A stretch of 64,000 nucleotides of DNA from Paenibacillus kyungheensis. GTDB lineage: Bacteria > Bacillota > Bacilli > Paenibacillales > Paenibacillaceae. Below the pieces are notes generated by a model. That model searched no databases. It saw only the letters and a list, made by a program, of their open reading frames with translations, and was not told the DNA's origin. The DNA is taken from the NCBI RefSeq assembly GCF_028606985.1, contig NZ_CP117416.1:623501-687500 (forward strand), in the 5' to 3' direction. Positions within the stretch are counted from its first letter, which is position 1. Each line of letters starts with the position of its first letter. Shown piece by piece: positions 9,028-18,010 of this stretch. The position numbers were made by a program, and so were the translations under genes.

Positions 9028-9705
9028 TGTAAAATACCTCCCAGAATTTAGAATTCAGAAACGAAAAATAGCAGATAGAATAAGAAAAAATAATTCAACT
9101 TACTGATCACTGCTAAAAACCGTTCCCTATGTAAATAAACATATTACACTCTTTATTAAACCGTATATTTTTGATTAAATCAACTTTTATGTTTAGAAAG
9201 TTGATGTGGCGCGGGTTGAGAGCGATTTATTTTATTTTGCTAACCTACAATCATGATCTATAAAAGAGTCGAAAATACACGAAATATGACAAAAAGTATA
9301 GTTAGGTTGCTTAGGTAGTGGTATACTAGATCTTGTGCTGCATATAACTTGAATTTGAGAGATAATAATTTGTATGAATATTTATAAGCGTTTATCTATA
9401 AATATGTTTGTACATCCTTTGATTACCAAATTATGTTTAAGTTGGAATCGATAGGCGAAATACAGAGTAATTAAGCGCTTTCAAAAGAAAAATGGTGTAA
9501 TCTGGCGAAAAATGTGGTTTAATTATCGGTGAGGTTATATTCTGCACATTTTTGCAGTTTTTTGTTGTCTTTTGGTCTATTTGCATTATTAGGATTTTAT
9601 ACAATCCTTTACTGTTGGACGCATCGCTTCTATAAGCGAGTGTGCTTCTTTTTGTTTTTTTATAAGGGTGTACTTAATCAAGCTGATGAAAAGGGAGTTT
9701 GGAGT
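9028..9705. other. Long intergenic region between sodA and the GNAT gene
   Basis: About 680 bases, AT-rich, holding the divergent promoters. A hydrophobic in-frame extension of the GNAT ORF (from GTG 9529) covers the right part, but it has no ribosome binding site and no family similarity, so I treat it as non-coding. A 12/14 cre-like match at 9470-9483 lacks the leading TG. I see no RNA gene or repeat. Confidence 0.5.
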
Positions 9706-10134
9706 ATGAATGTTCGTTCCTTTAAATTAAGTGATTTGAGTCTCGTTACAGAACTTTTGAAGGTAGCTTTATCTGAAGAATGTTACGAGAACACGATGGG
9801 ACCATTCGCCACACAATTATCATGGGATTCCGAGCTAATCGTAGTAGCGGAACAAGGCGAAGAAATTGTAGGTCTGTTAATCGGTACAATCGATCGGAAT
9901 TTTGGTTGTTATTACCGCATCGCTGTACATCCTGATGTTAGACGCAGAGGTGTAGGTACAGCACTTGTCAAAGCTATGGAACAACGTTTTGAGCAACGCA
10001 ATGTCAGTGGAATTATGGTCGCTGGCGATGAGCACAACAATGCTGTATTACCACTTTACGAAGCAATGGGATATGGAGAAAATAAAGTCCTGAAGACTTT
10101 TGACAAACTCAGTATCGTTGCTGTTCATGCGTAA
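9706..10134 (+). CDS. GNAT-family N-acetyltransferase
   Basis: A 142-aa single-domain GNAT protein. The acetyl-CoA-binding motif A appears as IAVHPDVRRRGVGTALVKAM, with the R/Q-x-x-G-x-G/A loop as RRRGVG. Motif B is near PLYEAMGYGE. The acceptor substrate is unknown. ATG 9706 has AAGGGAG at 9691-9697 and removes an improbable 59-residue hydrophobic leader. It is transcribed away from sodA and ends at a strong terminator. Confidence 0.87.
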   Translation: MNVRSFKLSDLSLVTELLKVALSEECYENTMGPFATQLSWDSELIVVAEQGEEIVGLLIGTIDRNFGCYYRIAVHPDVRRRGVGTALVKAMEQRFEQRNVSGIMVAGDEHNNAVLPLYEAMGYGENKVLKTFDKLSIVAVHA

Positions 10135-10172
10135 AGCTTAGAGAGAAAAATTTTATGTAATATCCACATATG

Positions 10173-10222
10173 AGCACATCTTGCCCTCCGAAACACGGAT
10201 GGGAATAAAGATGTGCTTTTCT
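10173..10222 (+). terminator. Terminator after the GNAT gene
   Basis: AGCACATCTT at 10173-10182 pairs with AAGATGTGCT at 10208-10217. An inner CCC/GGG stem closes the loop, and TTTT follows. Confidence 0.8.
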
Positions 10223-10287
10223 ATATTTAGGGAAAATGTAAGGTATAATAAACATAGAACAAGATAAGATTTTAAATGAGGTGTATT

Positions 10288-10806
10288 ATGTATTGGCGGG
10301 AATGGCTCAAGACGATGGTCTGGGCATTAATCATACTCGGAGTGTTAAATATGTGGGTATTCAATATTTCAACAGTCAAAGGACAATCGATGCAACCTAC
10401 ACTTGTTCAGCAAGAACGGTTGTTTATCAATAAATTTATTTATAAATTTCATCCACCTGCGCGTGGAGATGTGATTATTTTGCATGATCCGGTACTCAGT
10501 GAACAGCCTACATCGAAATTATTAGTGAAACGAGTAATAGCGATCGGTGGAGATCGTATTGAGATACGTAATCATGAAGTCTATATCAATCAGATCAAGC
10601 AACAGGAGCCTTATATTGATACAGTCATAGGCGATGTAGATCTGGCACCTATTATTGTGCCTGAAGGGCAATATTATGTCATGGGTGATAATCGTCATCA
10701 AGGAATGAGCAAAGACAGTCGTATTTTTGGTACGATATCATTGAAGCAAATTGTCGGGCGTGCAGATTTTATTATATGGCCGTTATCCAAAACGGCATTG
10801 TTATAG
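10288..10806 (+). CDS. sipS: Type I signal peptidase
   Basis: A 172-aa membrane serine protease that cleaves Sec signal peptides outside the membrane. One N-terminal transmembrane helix (about 9-28) is followed by the catalytic Ser/Lys dyad: S34 in GQSMQPTL and K81 in LLVKRVIAIGGD. Box E is YYVMGDNRHQGMSKDSR. Length is close to Bacillus SipS. ATG 10288 is preceded by GAGGTG, with an in-frame ATG at 10276 just before it as an alternative. queG follows after 25 nt, giving a sipS-queG-ogt operon. Confidence 0.92.
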   Translation: MYWREWLKTMVWALIILGVLNMWVFNISTVKGQSMQPTLVQQERLFINKFIYKFHPPARGDVIILHDPVLSEQPTSKLLVKRVIAIGGDRIEIRNHEVYINQIKQQEPYIDTVIGDVDLAPIIVPEGQYYVMGDNRHQGMSKDSRIFGTISLKQIVGRADFIIWPLSKTALL

Positions 10807-10831
10807 AGAGTACTAGAGGAGGTGACAGTGT

Positions 10832-12007
10832 ATGACGCAGCAAGAAGTATTACAACAATCAACAACTAGATGGGAACAGCTCAAGCTTGAAATCAAGCAG
10901 GCTGCGCCATCGCTGGGCATAGATGATGTAGGCTTTACGACAGCCGATCCTTTTTTGTATCTAAAAGGAGTTCTGGAAGAGCATCGTCGTAAAGGGCATG
11001 AATCTGGATTTGAAGAACCAGATATCGAAAAACGCATTAACCCCAGCTTAGCATTAGATGGAGCGAAGTCGATTATAGCGATCTCTGTCACATACCATTC
11101 CAAAATGGAAAATCCACCAAAGTCAGAACCCGGAAAATATCGAGGTATTATGGCACGTTCGGCTTGGGGAAAAGATTACCATTATGTGCTTCGTGATCGG
11201 ATGCAGCGGTTAGAAGATTTTATTCGTGAAAAAGTACCGGAAGCTCGCATCGAAAGTATGGTGGACACCGGTGTGCTATCAGATCGAGCAGTCGCTCAGC
11301 GTGCAGGGATCGGCTTTTACGGTAAAAATTGTGCAGTGATCTCGCCTACATTGGGCTCATGGATATTCCTCGGTGATATGATTACCGATATTCCTTTTCC
11401 ACCGGATACCCCGGTAACCGAAGATTGTGGTACATGTACCAAATGTATCGATGCTTGTCCAACAGGAGCACTGGTGGGGCCCGGACAATTGAACTCACAA
11501 ATCTGCGTTTCTTTTTTAACACAGACCAAAGGGATGTTGTCGGATGAACATATGCGCAAAATTGGCAATCGATTGTATGGTTGTGATACTTGTCAGATCG
11601 TTTGTCCCAAAAATAAAGGCAAGAACTGGAATCATCAAGAAGAACTTCGTCCTGATCCAGAAAAAGCCAAACCGTTATTATTACCGATGCTTGATCTGAG
11701 CAACCGTGAATTCAAAGAACAATTTGGCGATACTTCAGCCGCATGGCGTGGCAAAAAGCCGATTCAACGGAATGTTGTAATTGCACTTGGTAATTTCCGT
11801 GACAAATCATCTGTTCCCAAATTAACAGAATTACTGCATCGTGATCCTAGACCGGAGCTCAGAGGAACTATCGCATGGGCACTCAGCCGAATTGGTGGCG
11901 AAGATGCGTTACAAGCTGTTACTCATGCGCTAACCAAAGAAGTAGACCCGGAAGTGACAGAACGCTTGCTTACTGCTAAAGAAATATTGGAAGGAGAGAT
12001 GGTCTAG
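10832..12007 (+). CDS. queG: Epoxyqueuosine reductase
   Basis: QueG reduces epoxyqueuosine to queuosine in the wobble base of tRNAs, using cobalamin and two [4Fe-4S] clusters. The conserved acid lies in VDTGVLSDR (D145). Cluster cysteines are C199, C202, C205, C209 (CGTCTKCIDACP) and C225, C251, C254, C258 (CDTCQIVCP). A C-terminal HEAT-like tail runs from about 310 to 391 (IALGNFRD, IAWALSRIGG). Length is normal for the Bacilli-type enzyme. The ATG has GGAGG 9 nt upstream. Its stop TAG shares its last base with the GTG start of ogt. Confidence 0.93.
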   Translation: MTQQEVLQQSTTRWEQLKLEIKQAAPSLGIDDVGFTTADPFLYLKGVLEEHRRKGHESGFEEPDIEKRINPSLALDGAKSIIAISVTYHSKMENPPKSEPGKYRGIMARSAWGKDYHYVLRDRMQRLEDFIREKVPEARIESMVDTGVLSDRAVAQRAGIGFYGKNCAVISPTLGSWIFLGDMITDIPFPPDTPVTEDCGTCTKCIDACPTGALVGPGQLNSQICVSFLTQTKGMLSDEHMRKIGNRLYGCDTCQIVCPKNKGKNWNHQEELRPDPEKAKPLLLPMLDLSNREFKEQFGDTSAAWRGKKPIQRNVVIALGNFRDKSSVPKLTELLHRDPRPELRGTIAWALSRIGGEDALQAVTHALTKEVDPEVTERLLTAKEILEGEMV

Positions 12008-12534
12008 TGTTGTCTTTATACTACGATGAAATTCAAGCGCCTACAGGTGTAATTACGATCACGACATCACTAAAAGGGATCTGTCGTTTAGATTTTAAAT
12101 CTTATGCCGATAATAAAGATAAGATGAAAGTCTGGGCAAATCGTTGGTATGGAGAACATCAGTATATTCACTCGCCTTTTCATTTACAGAAAGCAGTTGA
12201 GCAATTGAACGAATATTTCGCTGAAAAGCGACAGGTGTTTGATCTTTCGTTTGATTTACAAGGTACAGCGTTTCAACGTTCAGTATGGGAAGGATTGTTA
12301 ACTATCCCTTATGGAAAGGCTGTTTCTTATAAATGGATAGCAGAGCAGATCGGTCATCCTACAGCAGTGCGAGCAGTAGGCGGAGCTAACAATCGCAATC
12401 CGATCCCGCTGATTATTCCATGTCATCGTGTGATTGGAATGAACGGACAAATGGTCGGCTATGGTAGTGGTCTGCCACTTAAAGAATGGTTGCTCAGTCT
12501 GGAAGGATATCATATTGAACCTGTACTATTCTAA
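12007..12534 (+). CDS. ogt: Methylated-DNA-[protein]-cysteine S-methyltransferase
   Basis: A suicide repair enzyme that transfers the methyl of O6-methylguanine to its own cysteine. The active site is PCHRV with C139, preceded by the helix-turn-helix region and VRAVGGANNRNPIPLIIPCH. It has the length of the Ogt/MGMT family (175 aa). The GTG start overlaps the queG stop by one base. AAGGAGAG (11991-11998) lies inside queG, so translation is probably coupled. Confidence 0.92.
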   Translation: MLSLYYDEIQAPTGVITITTSLKGICRLDFKSYADNKDKMKVWANRWYGEHQYIHSPFHLQKAVEQLNEYFAEKRQVFDLSFDLQGTAFQRSVWEGLLTIPYGKAVSYKWIAEQIGHPTAVRAVGGANNRNPIPLIIPCHRVIGMNGQMVGYGSGLPLKEWLLSLEGYHIEPVLF

Positions 12535-12577
12535 TGAAATAGAGCTCATATCCTAATATCGGTAAAGGAGACTTCCC

Positions 12578-13612
12578 ATGAGGTACGTAAACATCGATAA
12601 AGTAGAGACAGGGCAATATTTAGGGAAAGCGATCTATTCAGGCAATGGAGCGATTCTGTTGTCTGCTGGCGTACAACTGACCGTCTATATGATCAATACG
12701 CTCAATCGTATCGGAGTCACTATGTTGTATATTCAAGATGAGAACTTTGCAGATATAGAAATGGAAGAAGTACTCAGTGAAGCAACCAAACAGATGATGA
12801 TTCGTGAAATGAGTGATACGTTCGATGCTGTTCGTTCTGGCAAAGAATGGAGCCCTAACAAAGTTAGATTTAGTATAGAACAATTGCTTGAAGATATTAC
12901 CGGGATGCGTGAAGTCCAGATTCAATTAACCGATATCAAAACACGTGATAATGTGCAGTATGTTCATGCGATGAATGTCTGTCTATTATCAGCAATGATC
13001 GGGATGAATATGGGATTGAATCAGCATCAATTGAAAGATTTGGCAACAGGAGCGCTATTGCATGATGTAGGCAAATTTTCCAATCTGGCTGAAGATGATC
13101 TGAATATCGATTCTAAAAACCACCATACCTGGCGCGGATTCGAATGGATCAAAACCAAACGGGAATTCAATCTGATGATCGCTCATATTGCACTTCAACA
13201 TCATGAACGAATCGATGGTACAGGCAAGCCACGCGGACTGAATGAAGAAGAGATTCATATGTATGCTCGAATCGTAGCGACAGCAAATATATATGATAAT
13301 CTGATCACATCCAAAGAAAACGGCGGGCAGGGATTGCTACCACATCAAGCATGTGAAGAAATGATGGCTCAATCTGATCGGATGTTGGATCATGATGTGC
13401 TAGTCGAATTTACACGTATTATCTCGGTGTATCCTAATGGGACAGGTGTCCGCTTATCCAATAAAGAAACCGGTGTGATTGTAAGACAGCATCGCGGATT
13501 ACCGGGTCGTCCGGTTGTACGCATTGTTAGTGGTAGTGGCGGCGATCTGGATGTGAAAGAAATTGATCTAGCCAATGCTACAACAACATTTATTGAAGCT
13601 GTAATGATGTAG
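12578..13612 (+). CDS. HD-GYP domain protein with GKP in place of GYP
   Basis: A 344-aa soluble protein. The N-terminal 110 residues resemble the YesN-independent accessory region (DUF3391-like) of Firmicute HD-GYP proteins. The HD domain has H130, H162-D163 (LLHDVGKF), H182/H183 and the HHERIDGTGKP block at 208-218. HD-GYP enzymes hydrolyse cyclic di-GMP. The metal ligands look intact, but the tyrosine of the eponymous GYP is lysine here, so activity or specificity may differ. AAAGGAG precedes the ATG. No GGDEF or EAL gene is nearby. Confidence 0.85.
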   Translation: MRYVNIDKVETGQYLGKAIYSGNGAILLSAGVQLTVYMINTLNRIGVTMLYIQDENFADIEMEEVLSEATKQMMIREMSDTFDAVRSGKEWSPNKVRFSIEQLLEDITGMREVQIQLTDIKTRDNVQYVHAMNVCLLSAMIGMNMGLNQHQLKDLATGALLHDVGKFSNLAEDDLNIDSKNHHTWRGFEWIKTKREFNLMIAHIALQHHERIDGTGKPRGLNEEEIHMYARIVATANIYDNLITSKENGGQGLLPHQACEEMMAQSDRMLDHDVLVEFTRIISVYPNGTGVRLSNKETGVIVRQHRGLPGRPVVRIVSGSGGDLDVKEIDLANATTTFIEAVMM

Positions 13613-13669
13613 CAAATAACGATTGAAAATGTTTGCTAAGCCGATAACGGAAATGTTATGATAAATGCT

Positions 13670-13718
13670 GTTCCTGCCTTTTATGGTAAAGGGAGTAGTG
13701 TACCCTTTGAGAAGGAAC
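13670..13718. other. Nested inverted repeat in the yneF leader
   Basis: GTTCC at 13670-13674 pairs with GGAAC at 13714-13718, and AAAGGG at 13688-13693 with CCCTTT at 13703-13708. No T-run follows. It could be a weak terminator of the HD-GYP gene or leader structure of the next gene. Confidence 0.35.
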
Positions 13719-13752
13719 TTTACACTATAATTCATCTACAGGGGTGGCAGTT

Positions 13753-14031
13753 ATGACGTGGTTAAACTGGGTCATTCCAATCGTGACTTTAATTGTCGGT
13801 CTGATTGGCGGCTTTTTTATTGGTGCATATTATTTGCGCAAACAGATGGAAAAAATGCAAAACGATCCAGCAGCTTTGCAAAAAATGGCGAAGCAAATGG
13901 GTTACAACCTGAATGGTAAGCAGATGCAACAAGCACAACAAATGATGAAAAACAATACACAAGGTGGCAAAGCGCCTAAAGCTAAAATGCCTCCTATGGG
14001 TCGCGGCAATACAGGTAAACGTAGAAGATAG
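13753..14031 (+). CDS. yneF: YneF family (UPF0154) membrane protein
   Basis: A 92-aa protein with one N-terminal transmembrane helix (about residues 4-27, WVIPIVTLIVGLIGGFFIG) followed by YYLRKQMEKMQNDP, the hallmark of UPF0154/YneF. Function is unknown. Typical family members are about 72 aa; this one has a longer Gln/Met-rich then basic tail ending GKRRR. ATG 13753 is used because the ribosome binding site AGGGGTGG overlaps the in-frame GTG at 13744. Confidence 0.85.
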   Translation: MTWLNWVIPIVTLIVGLIGGFFIGAYYLRKQMEKMQNDPAALQKMAKQMGYNLNGKQMQQAQQMMKNNTQGGKAPKAKMPPMGRGNTGKRRR

Positions 14032-14090
14032 TAAGCCGTATCACAGGGATTAGGTCCATAAAGACCTTGTAATGGAAAAAGGAGGTCACT

Positions 14091-14684
14091 ATGGCTGGTA
14101 TCAAAGATTATACCAATCTTGAAGTCGGTGAGAACCGCGCACAGATTGAAGACCATATCCGTCAGATTTTGAAATTGATCGGAGAAGATACAGAACGTGA
14201 AGGGTTGCTTGATACACCTGCACGTGTCACTCGTATGTATGAAGAAATTTTTGCCGGTTATAGCGTAGATCCTAGAGAAGCGCTTGGTGTGACTTTTAAC
14301 GAAAATCATGAAGAAATGGTTATCGTAAAAGACATTGTATACTACAGCCAATGCGAACATCATATGGCTCCTTTTTTCGGCAAAGTTCATATTGGTTATG
14401 TGCCAAGTGGCAAGATCGCTGGCTTGAGCAAATTCGCTCGTCTGGTCGAAGCAGTAAGTCGTCGTCTCCAAGTACAAGAACGTATTACTTCGCAAATCGC
14501 TGATATATTGGTTGAAGTACTTGACCCTACAGGCGTTATGGTTGTGGTTGAAGGCGAACATCTATGCATGTGTGCACGAGGTGTCAAAAAGCCGGGTAGC
14601 AAAACAATCACTTCCGCAGTTCGTGGTGGATTCCGTACAGACGCTCCATTACGTGCCGAATTTTTATCGTTGATTAAAGACTAA
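14091..14684 (+). CDS. folE: GTP cyclohydrolase I
   Basis: FolE converts GTP to 7,8-dihydroneopterin triphosphate, the first step of folate (and queuosine precursor) synthesis. The zinc ligands are C88 and H91 in QCEHHMAPF and C159 in [26 protein letters not shown] near 31-46 is the family signature. The length, 197 aa, is normal. AAAGGAGG lies just before the ATG. It is preceded by yneF and ends in a terminator. Confidence 0.95.
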   Translation: MAGIKDYTNLEVGENRAQIEDHIRQILKLIGEDTEREGLLDTPARVTRMYEEIFAGYSVDPREALGVTFNENHEEMVIVKDIVYYSQCEHHMAPFFGKVHIGYVPSGKIAGLSKFARLVEAVSRRLQVQERITSQIADILVEVLDPTGVMVVVEGEHLCMCARGVKKPGSKTITSAVRGGFRTDAPLRAEFLSLIKD

Positions 14685-14694
14685 ATGATCATTC

Positions 14695-14743
14695 AAAAAT
14701 GGTGGGGATTATGCCAAATGGCATCGTTCCTGCCATTTTTTTA
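14695..14743 (+). terminator. Terminator after folE
   Basis: AAAAATGG at 14695-14702 pairs with CCATTTTT at 14733-14740. An inner ATGCC/GGCAT stem closes the loop, and a T-run completes it. Confidence 0.8.
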
Positions 14744-14809
14744 TGTGGAGAGCATACATAAACTGTTATAATATAATCATCAGGATCGACGAAATGAAGC
14801 GGAGGAATT

Positions 14810-15661
14810 ATGGTGTCAGCAGAAAATCATCATCGGCTTGCTATCCCTACATTAGTAGATCGGCCGATAGGTTTAGAACATGCGGTATGGGTAGAGCGAC
14901 CATTGGTAGAGCAAGGAGAGTCAATATTAGCACCGTTGGCATGGGAAGAATTGATGTGTCGTCAAGTGGGACAAGGCCATGCTCCTGTAGTTCATATCTG
15001 GAGACATACCGATGGAATAGCAATCGGTCTACGAGATCGGCGATTGACCTATGCGACCCAAGCGATGGAGCAATTTCGGCAAAAGGGGACCTCGGTCTGT
15101 GTACGTCCTTCCGGTGGAGCGGCTGTGCCACTACATCCAGGGATTGTGAATCTATCAATTATTTTGCCTAATCCGAAGCGTGATATTAGTATTCATCGTG
15201 ATTTTCGCTTTATGGCGGATTGGATCAGCAGAGCAGTTGATCCATGGAATAATCAGTCGTATGTAGGTGAGATTGAAGGTGCTTTTTGCCCGGGAGATTA
15301 TGATGTCAGTATTGCTGGACGCAAATTTTGCGGAATTGCTCAGCGTAGACAAGCCAAAGCGTATATTATTACTGCCTTTATTATTGTAGAAGGCAGTGGA
15401 GACGAATTATCTGCGGGTATTCGAAGCTTTTACGATCAGGCAGTTGGAGAGCAAGATAAAGGATATCCTGTAGTACAGCAAGGTACGATGGGAAGTCTGG
15501 CTGAATTAGCACAAGTACCGGATGTGGCATCGTATACAAAGCAATTACAATATATATTAAGTCAAGGTCAGTCGATTCAGAAGATAGATGAGCAAGAGCT
15601 ATTTACCAAAGAAGAGATTCAGCAGATGGAAGCTTACTTGATAGAGAGATACGATAATTAA
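14810..15661 (+). CDS. Octanoyltransferase / lipoate ligase-fold protein, LipL-like
   Basis: A 283-aa BPL/LplA-fold protein. RPSGGAAVPLHPGIVNLSI at about 99-117 is the acyl-binding core, and GAFCPGDYDVSIAGRKFCGIAQRR carries the probable acyl-thioester cysteine C160. This block matches the amidotransferase LipL (octanoyl-GcvH to E2 subunits) better than LplA. LipM is the alternative, so no symbol is given. ATG 14810 has GGAGG only 4 nt away; the next codon, GTG 14813, is also possible. A -10-like TATAATATAAT lies at 14767-14777. The KASIII operon begins 56 nt downstream and may be co-transcribed. Confidence 0.85.
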   Translation: MVSAENHHRLAIPTLVDRPIGLEHAVWVERPLVEQGESILAPLAWEELMCRQVGQGHAPVVHIWRHTDGIAIGLRDRRLTYATQAMEQFRQKGTSVCVRPSGGAAVPLHPGIVNLSIILPNPKRDISIHRDFRFMADWISRAVDPWNNQSYVGEIEGAFCPGDYDVSIAGRKFCGIAQRRQAKAYIITAFIIVEGSGDELSAGIRSFYDQAVGEQDKGYPVVQQGTMGSLAELAQVPDVASYTKQLQYILSQGQSIQKIDEQELFTKEEIQQMEAYLIERYDN

Positions 15662-15717
15662 TCAAAGATAGTACAATCGCAAACAAGCAACAGGTTGGAC
15701 TAGAAAAGAGGCTTATA

Positions 15718-16716
15718 ATGCAACTTCGTAAAGTGAAAATAGTAGGTACTGGAAAATATCTACCTAAGCGTACAGTGACCGATGAGGAATTGGATCAGAA
15801 GTTAGGTGTACAAGCAGGATGGACTCATAAAGCTACAGGTGTGGGTGTGCGACATTATGTGAGTGAAGGCGAGACAGCTTCAACGATGGGCGCACAGGCA
15901 GCGCAAGATGCTCTGGATGCCGCTGGTCTTACTTTTGCAGATATCGATTGTCTGGTCTGTACAAGCGGAACGAAAGAACAACCGTTACCGAGTACAGCGG
16001 TATTTATTCAGCAAGCGATGGGACAAGAAGATTCAGGTGTGCCTGCTTTTGATATTGATGCGACATGTCTTAGCTTTGTAGTAGGGTTAGACACCATGTC
16101 TTATCTGGTTGCCGCCGGACGGTATCGTTATGTTTTGTTAGTATCTACAGAGATTGCTTCAGCAGGGCTTAATTGGAATGAAAAAGAAAGTGCAGCGTTA
16201 TTCGGAGATGGTGCAGCAGCAGTCATTATTGGTGCATCTACGTCAGAAGAGTCTGCCGGGATTATACATACATCGCTTCAAACGTATAGCAAAGGTGCAC
16301 GTTATTCTGAAATTCAAGGCGGAGGAACTCGATTACCTGCTCATATGCAAAAAGAGTTAGCAGATCCTTTTTTATTTTTTATGGATGGACAGAAAATATT
16401 CCGCATGGCATCGCGCTTATTGCCTGATTTTATCGATCAAATTTTGGAGCAATCCCAGACCAAAATGGAAGATTTCAAATTGGTGATTCCTCATCAGGGG
16501 AGTGCTATGGCGATGCGTCTGATACGCAAAAAGTTAGGCATCCATGAACAGCAATTCCTTGATATTACCCCCAATCATGGTAATACGATAGCTGCTTCGA
16601 TTCCAATGGGGATTCATGAAGCGATTGTGCAGGGCAGGATTCAGCGAGGAGATCGTATATTACTAATGGGAACAGCCGCGGGTCTATCACTGGGAGGAAT
16701 GGTTCTTGATTACTGA
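15718..16716 (+). CDS. 3-oxoacyl-ACP synthase III (KASIII)-like, first gene of a coupled operon
   Basis: A 332-aa thiolase-fold condensing enzyme. The Cys-His-Asn triad is present as C117 (DIDATCLSF), H259 (IPHQGS) and N289 (NHGNT), so it should be catalytic. It may be a paralogue of housekeeping FabH that primes a dedicated acyl chain, or an OleA-like head-to-head condensing enzyme; sequence alone does not choose between them. AAAAGAGG precedes the ATG. Its 3' end overlaps the next gene by 11 nt. Context with a ligase, a reductase and an adenylating enzyme argues for a secondary pathway rather than membrane lipid synthesis. Confidence 0.87.
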   Translation: MQLRKVKIVGTGKYLPKRTVTDEELDQKLGVQAGWTHKATGVGVRHYVSEGETASTMGAQAAQDALDAAGLTFADIDCLVCTSGTKEQPLPSTAVFIQQAMGQEDSGVPAFDIDATCLSFVVGLDTMSYLVAAGRYRYVLLVSTEIASAGLNWNEKESAALFGDGAAAVIIGASTSEESAGIIHTSLQTYSKGARYSEIQGGGTRLPAHMQKELADPFLFFMDGQKIFRMASRLLPDFIDQILEQSQTKMEDFKLVIPHQGSAMAMRLIRKKLGIHEQQFLDITPNHGNTIAASIPMGIHEAIVQGRIQRGDRILLMGTAAGLSLGGMVLDY

Positions 16717-18010
16717 TACTGAGTCAGCTCAAGCACCACAACGGATACTGATAACAGGTGGACGTGCTCCTGTAGCGCTTGAATGGGCGCGTCTTTTGCA
16801 TCGTAACGGTCATCAGGTCTATGTAGCTGAAAGTAGTCGTTATCATCTTTGTCGTGTATCTGAGGCTGTTCTAGCCAGCTTTCAAGTGCCACCACCACGT
16901 CAACAACCGCAAGCTTATCTCACTGCATTGAAGCAGTTGATTATACAGTATCAGATCGATCTTCTTATACCTACGTGTGAGGAGATTTTCTATATTGCCG
17001 AAGGATTAGAAGGGTTACAGCCTTATTGTCGTGTACTAACACCGAATATAGATACACTTCATCATCTGCATCACAAAGGGACATTTATCGAGCAGGTGAT
17101 ATCTAGTAATCTCGCTGTGCCTATTACTTTTCCAGTAGAAGATCCATCTATAGATTCTTATGATTATGCTGTACCTGATCAAGCAGGCAATACGTTTGTA
17201 CGTAAGCCGGTTTATTCACGATTTGCATCTAATGTTATTATGCCTCGGGAATCTAGACGCATTTCTGCTCCAAATAAACAATCTACTATACCAACCTTGT
17301 CTACCACAACACAAATAAAAGCAACAAACACAAAGGTTGATTCACCTCGCTGGATTGCTCAACAGTATATTAAAGGCAAAGCGATTTGTACGTATAGTAT
17401 CGTTCATCAAGGAGTCGTTATCGCTCATGCAACCTATACAAGCGACTATAGAACATCACGTACAGGAGCAAGTGTATACTTCGAAGCGATAGAGCATGAT
17501 CAAGCATATACATGGGTCTGTCAATTTGTGCAACATCTACACGTCGATCATCAGCAGACATCTAATTCAGCATTTAGCGGTCAGATTAGTTTTGATTTTA
17601 TAGAAGAAGATTCTACAGGTATATTATATCCAATCGAATGTAATCCACGAGCGACCAGCGGTATTCATCTATTTCAGCGACAAGATCAATTGGTACAAGC
17701 AGTCATCGATCCCGATTCATGTGTACAACGTAGACAAGTGATTATGCCGAATATTGGAACAGCTAGAGTTCTCACCTTACCGATGTGGGTAGCAGGGTTC
17801 AAATACAATCGTAGTACACAAGACTGGCGCTATTGGTGGAAAAGTCTGCAACAAGCGACTGATGTTGTGTATCAAAAAGAGGATCGTAAGCCATTTGGGG
17901 AACAATTTCGGCTCGTTATGCAAGCATATCTTACCAGTCGTGCACAGCGAATATCGCTTACAGAAGCTTTAACGTATGATATCGAATGGAACGGAAAGGA
18001 GAACCTATGA
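16706..18010 (+). CDS. ATP-grasp domain ligase
   Basis: A 434-aa protein with an N-terminal Rossmann-like preATP-grasp domain (RILITGGRAPVALEWARLLH) and an ATP-grasp domain. Its metal-binding end is visible as IECNPRATSGIHLF at about 310-323. ATP-grasp ligases of this type join a carboxylate to an amine or thiol through an acyl phosphate. A Ser/Thr-rich insert (about 188-212) interrupts the ATP-grasp fold. The start is TTG 16706 with GGGAGG 8 nt upstream, inside the KASIII gene. The substrate is unknown. Overlap at both ends indicates strict co-expression with its neighbours. Confidence 0.82.
   Translation: MITDTESAQAPQRILITGGRAPVALEWARLLHRNGHQVYVAESSRYHLCRVSEAVLASFQVPPPRQQPQAYLTALKQLIIQYQIDLLIPTCEEIFYIAEGLEGLQPYCRVLTPNIDTLHHLHHKGTFIEQVISSNLAVPITFPVEDPSIDSYDYAVPDQAGNTFVRKPVYSRFASNVIMPRESRRISAPNKQSTIPTLSTTTQIKATNTKVDSPRWIAQQYIKGKAICTYSIVHQGVVIAHATYTSDYRTSRTGASVYFEAIEHDQAYTWVCQFVQHLHVDHQQTSNSAFSGQISFDFIEEDSTGILYPIECNPRATSGIHLFQRQDQLVQAVIDPDSCVQRRQVIMPNIGTARVLTLPMWVAGFKYNRSTQDWRYWWKSLQQATDVVYQKEDRKPFGEQFRLVMQAYLTSRAQRISLTEALTYDIEWNGKENL

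Noticed and set aside
9470-9483. cre-like ATTAAGCGCTTTCA upstream of the GNAT gene
   Set aside because: The leading TG is missing and no carbon metabolism gene is nearby.
9529-9705. Hydrophobic N-terminal extension of the GNAT protein
   Set aside because: There is no ribosome binding site at 9529, the segment is not GNAT-like, and ATG 9706 has a good site.
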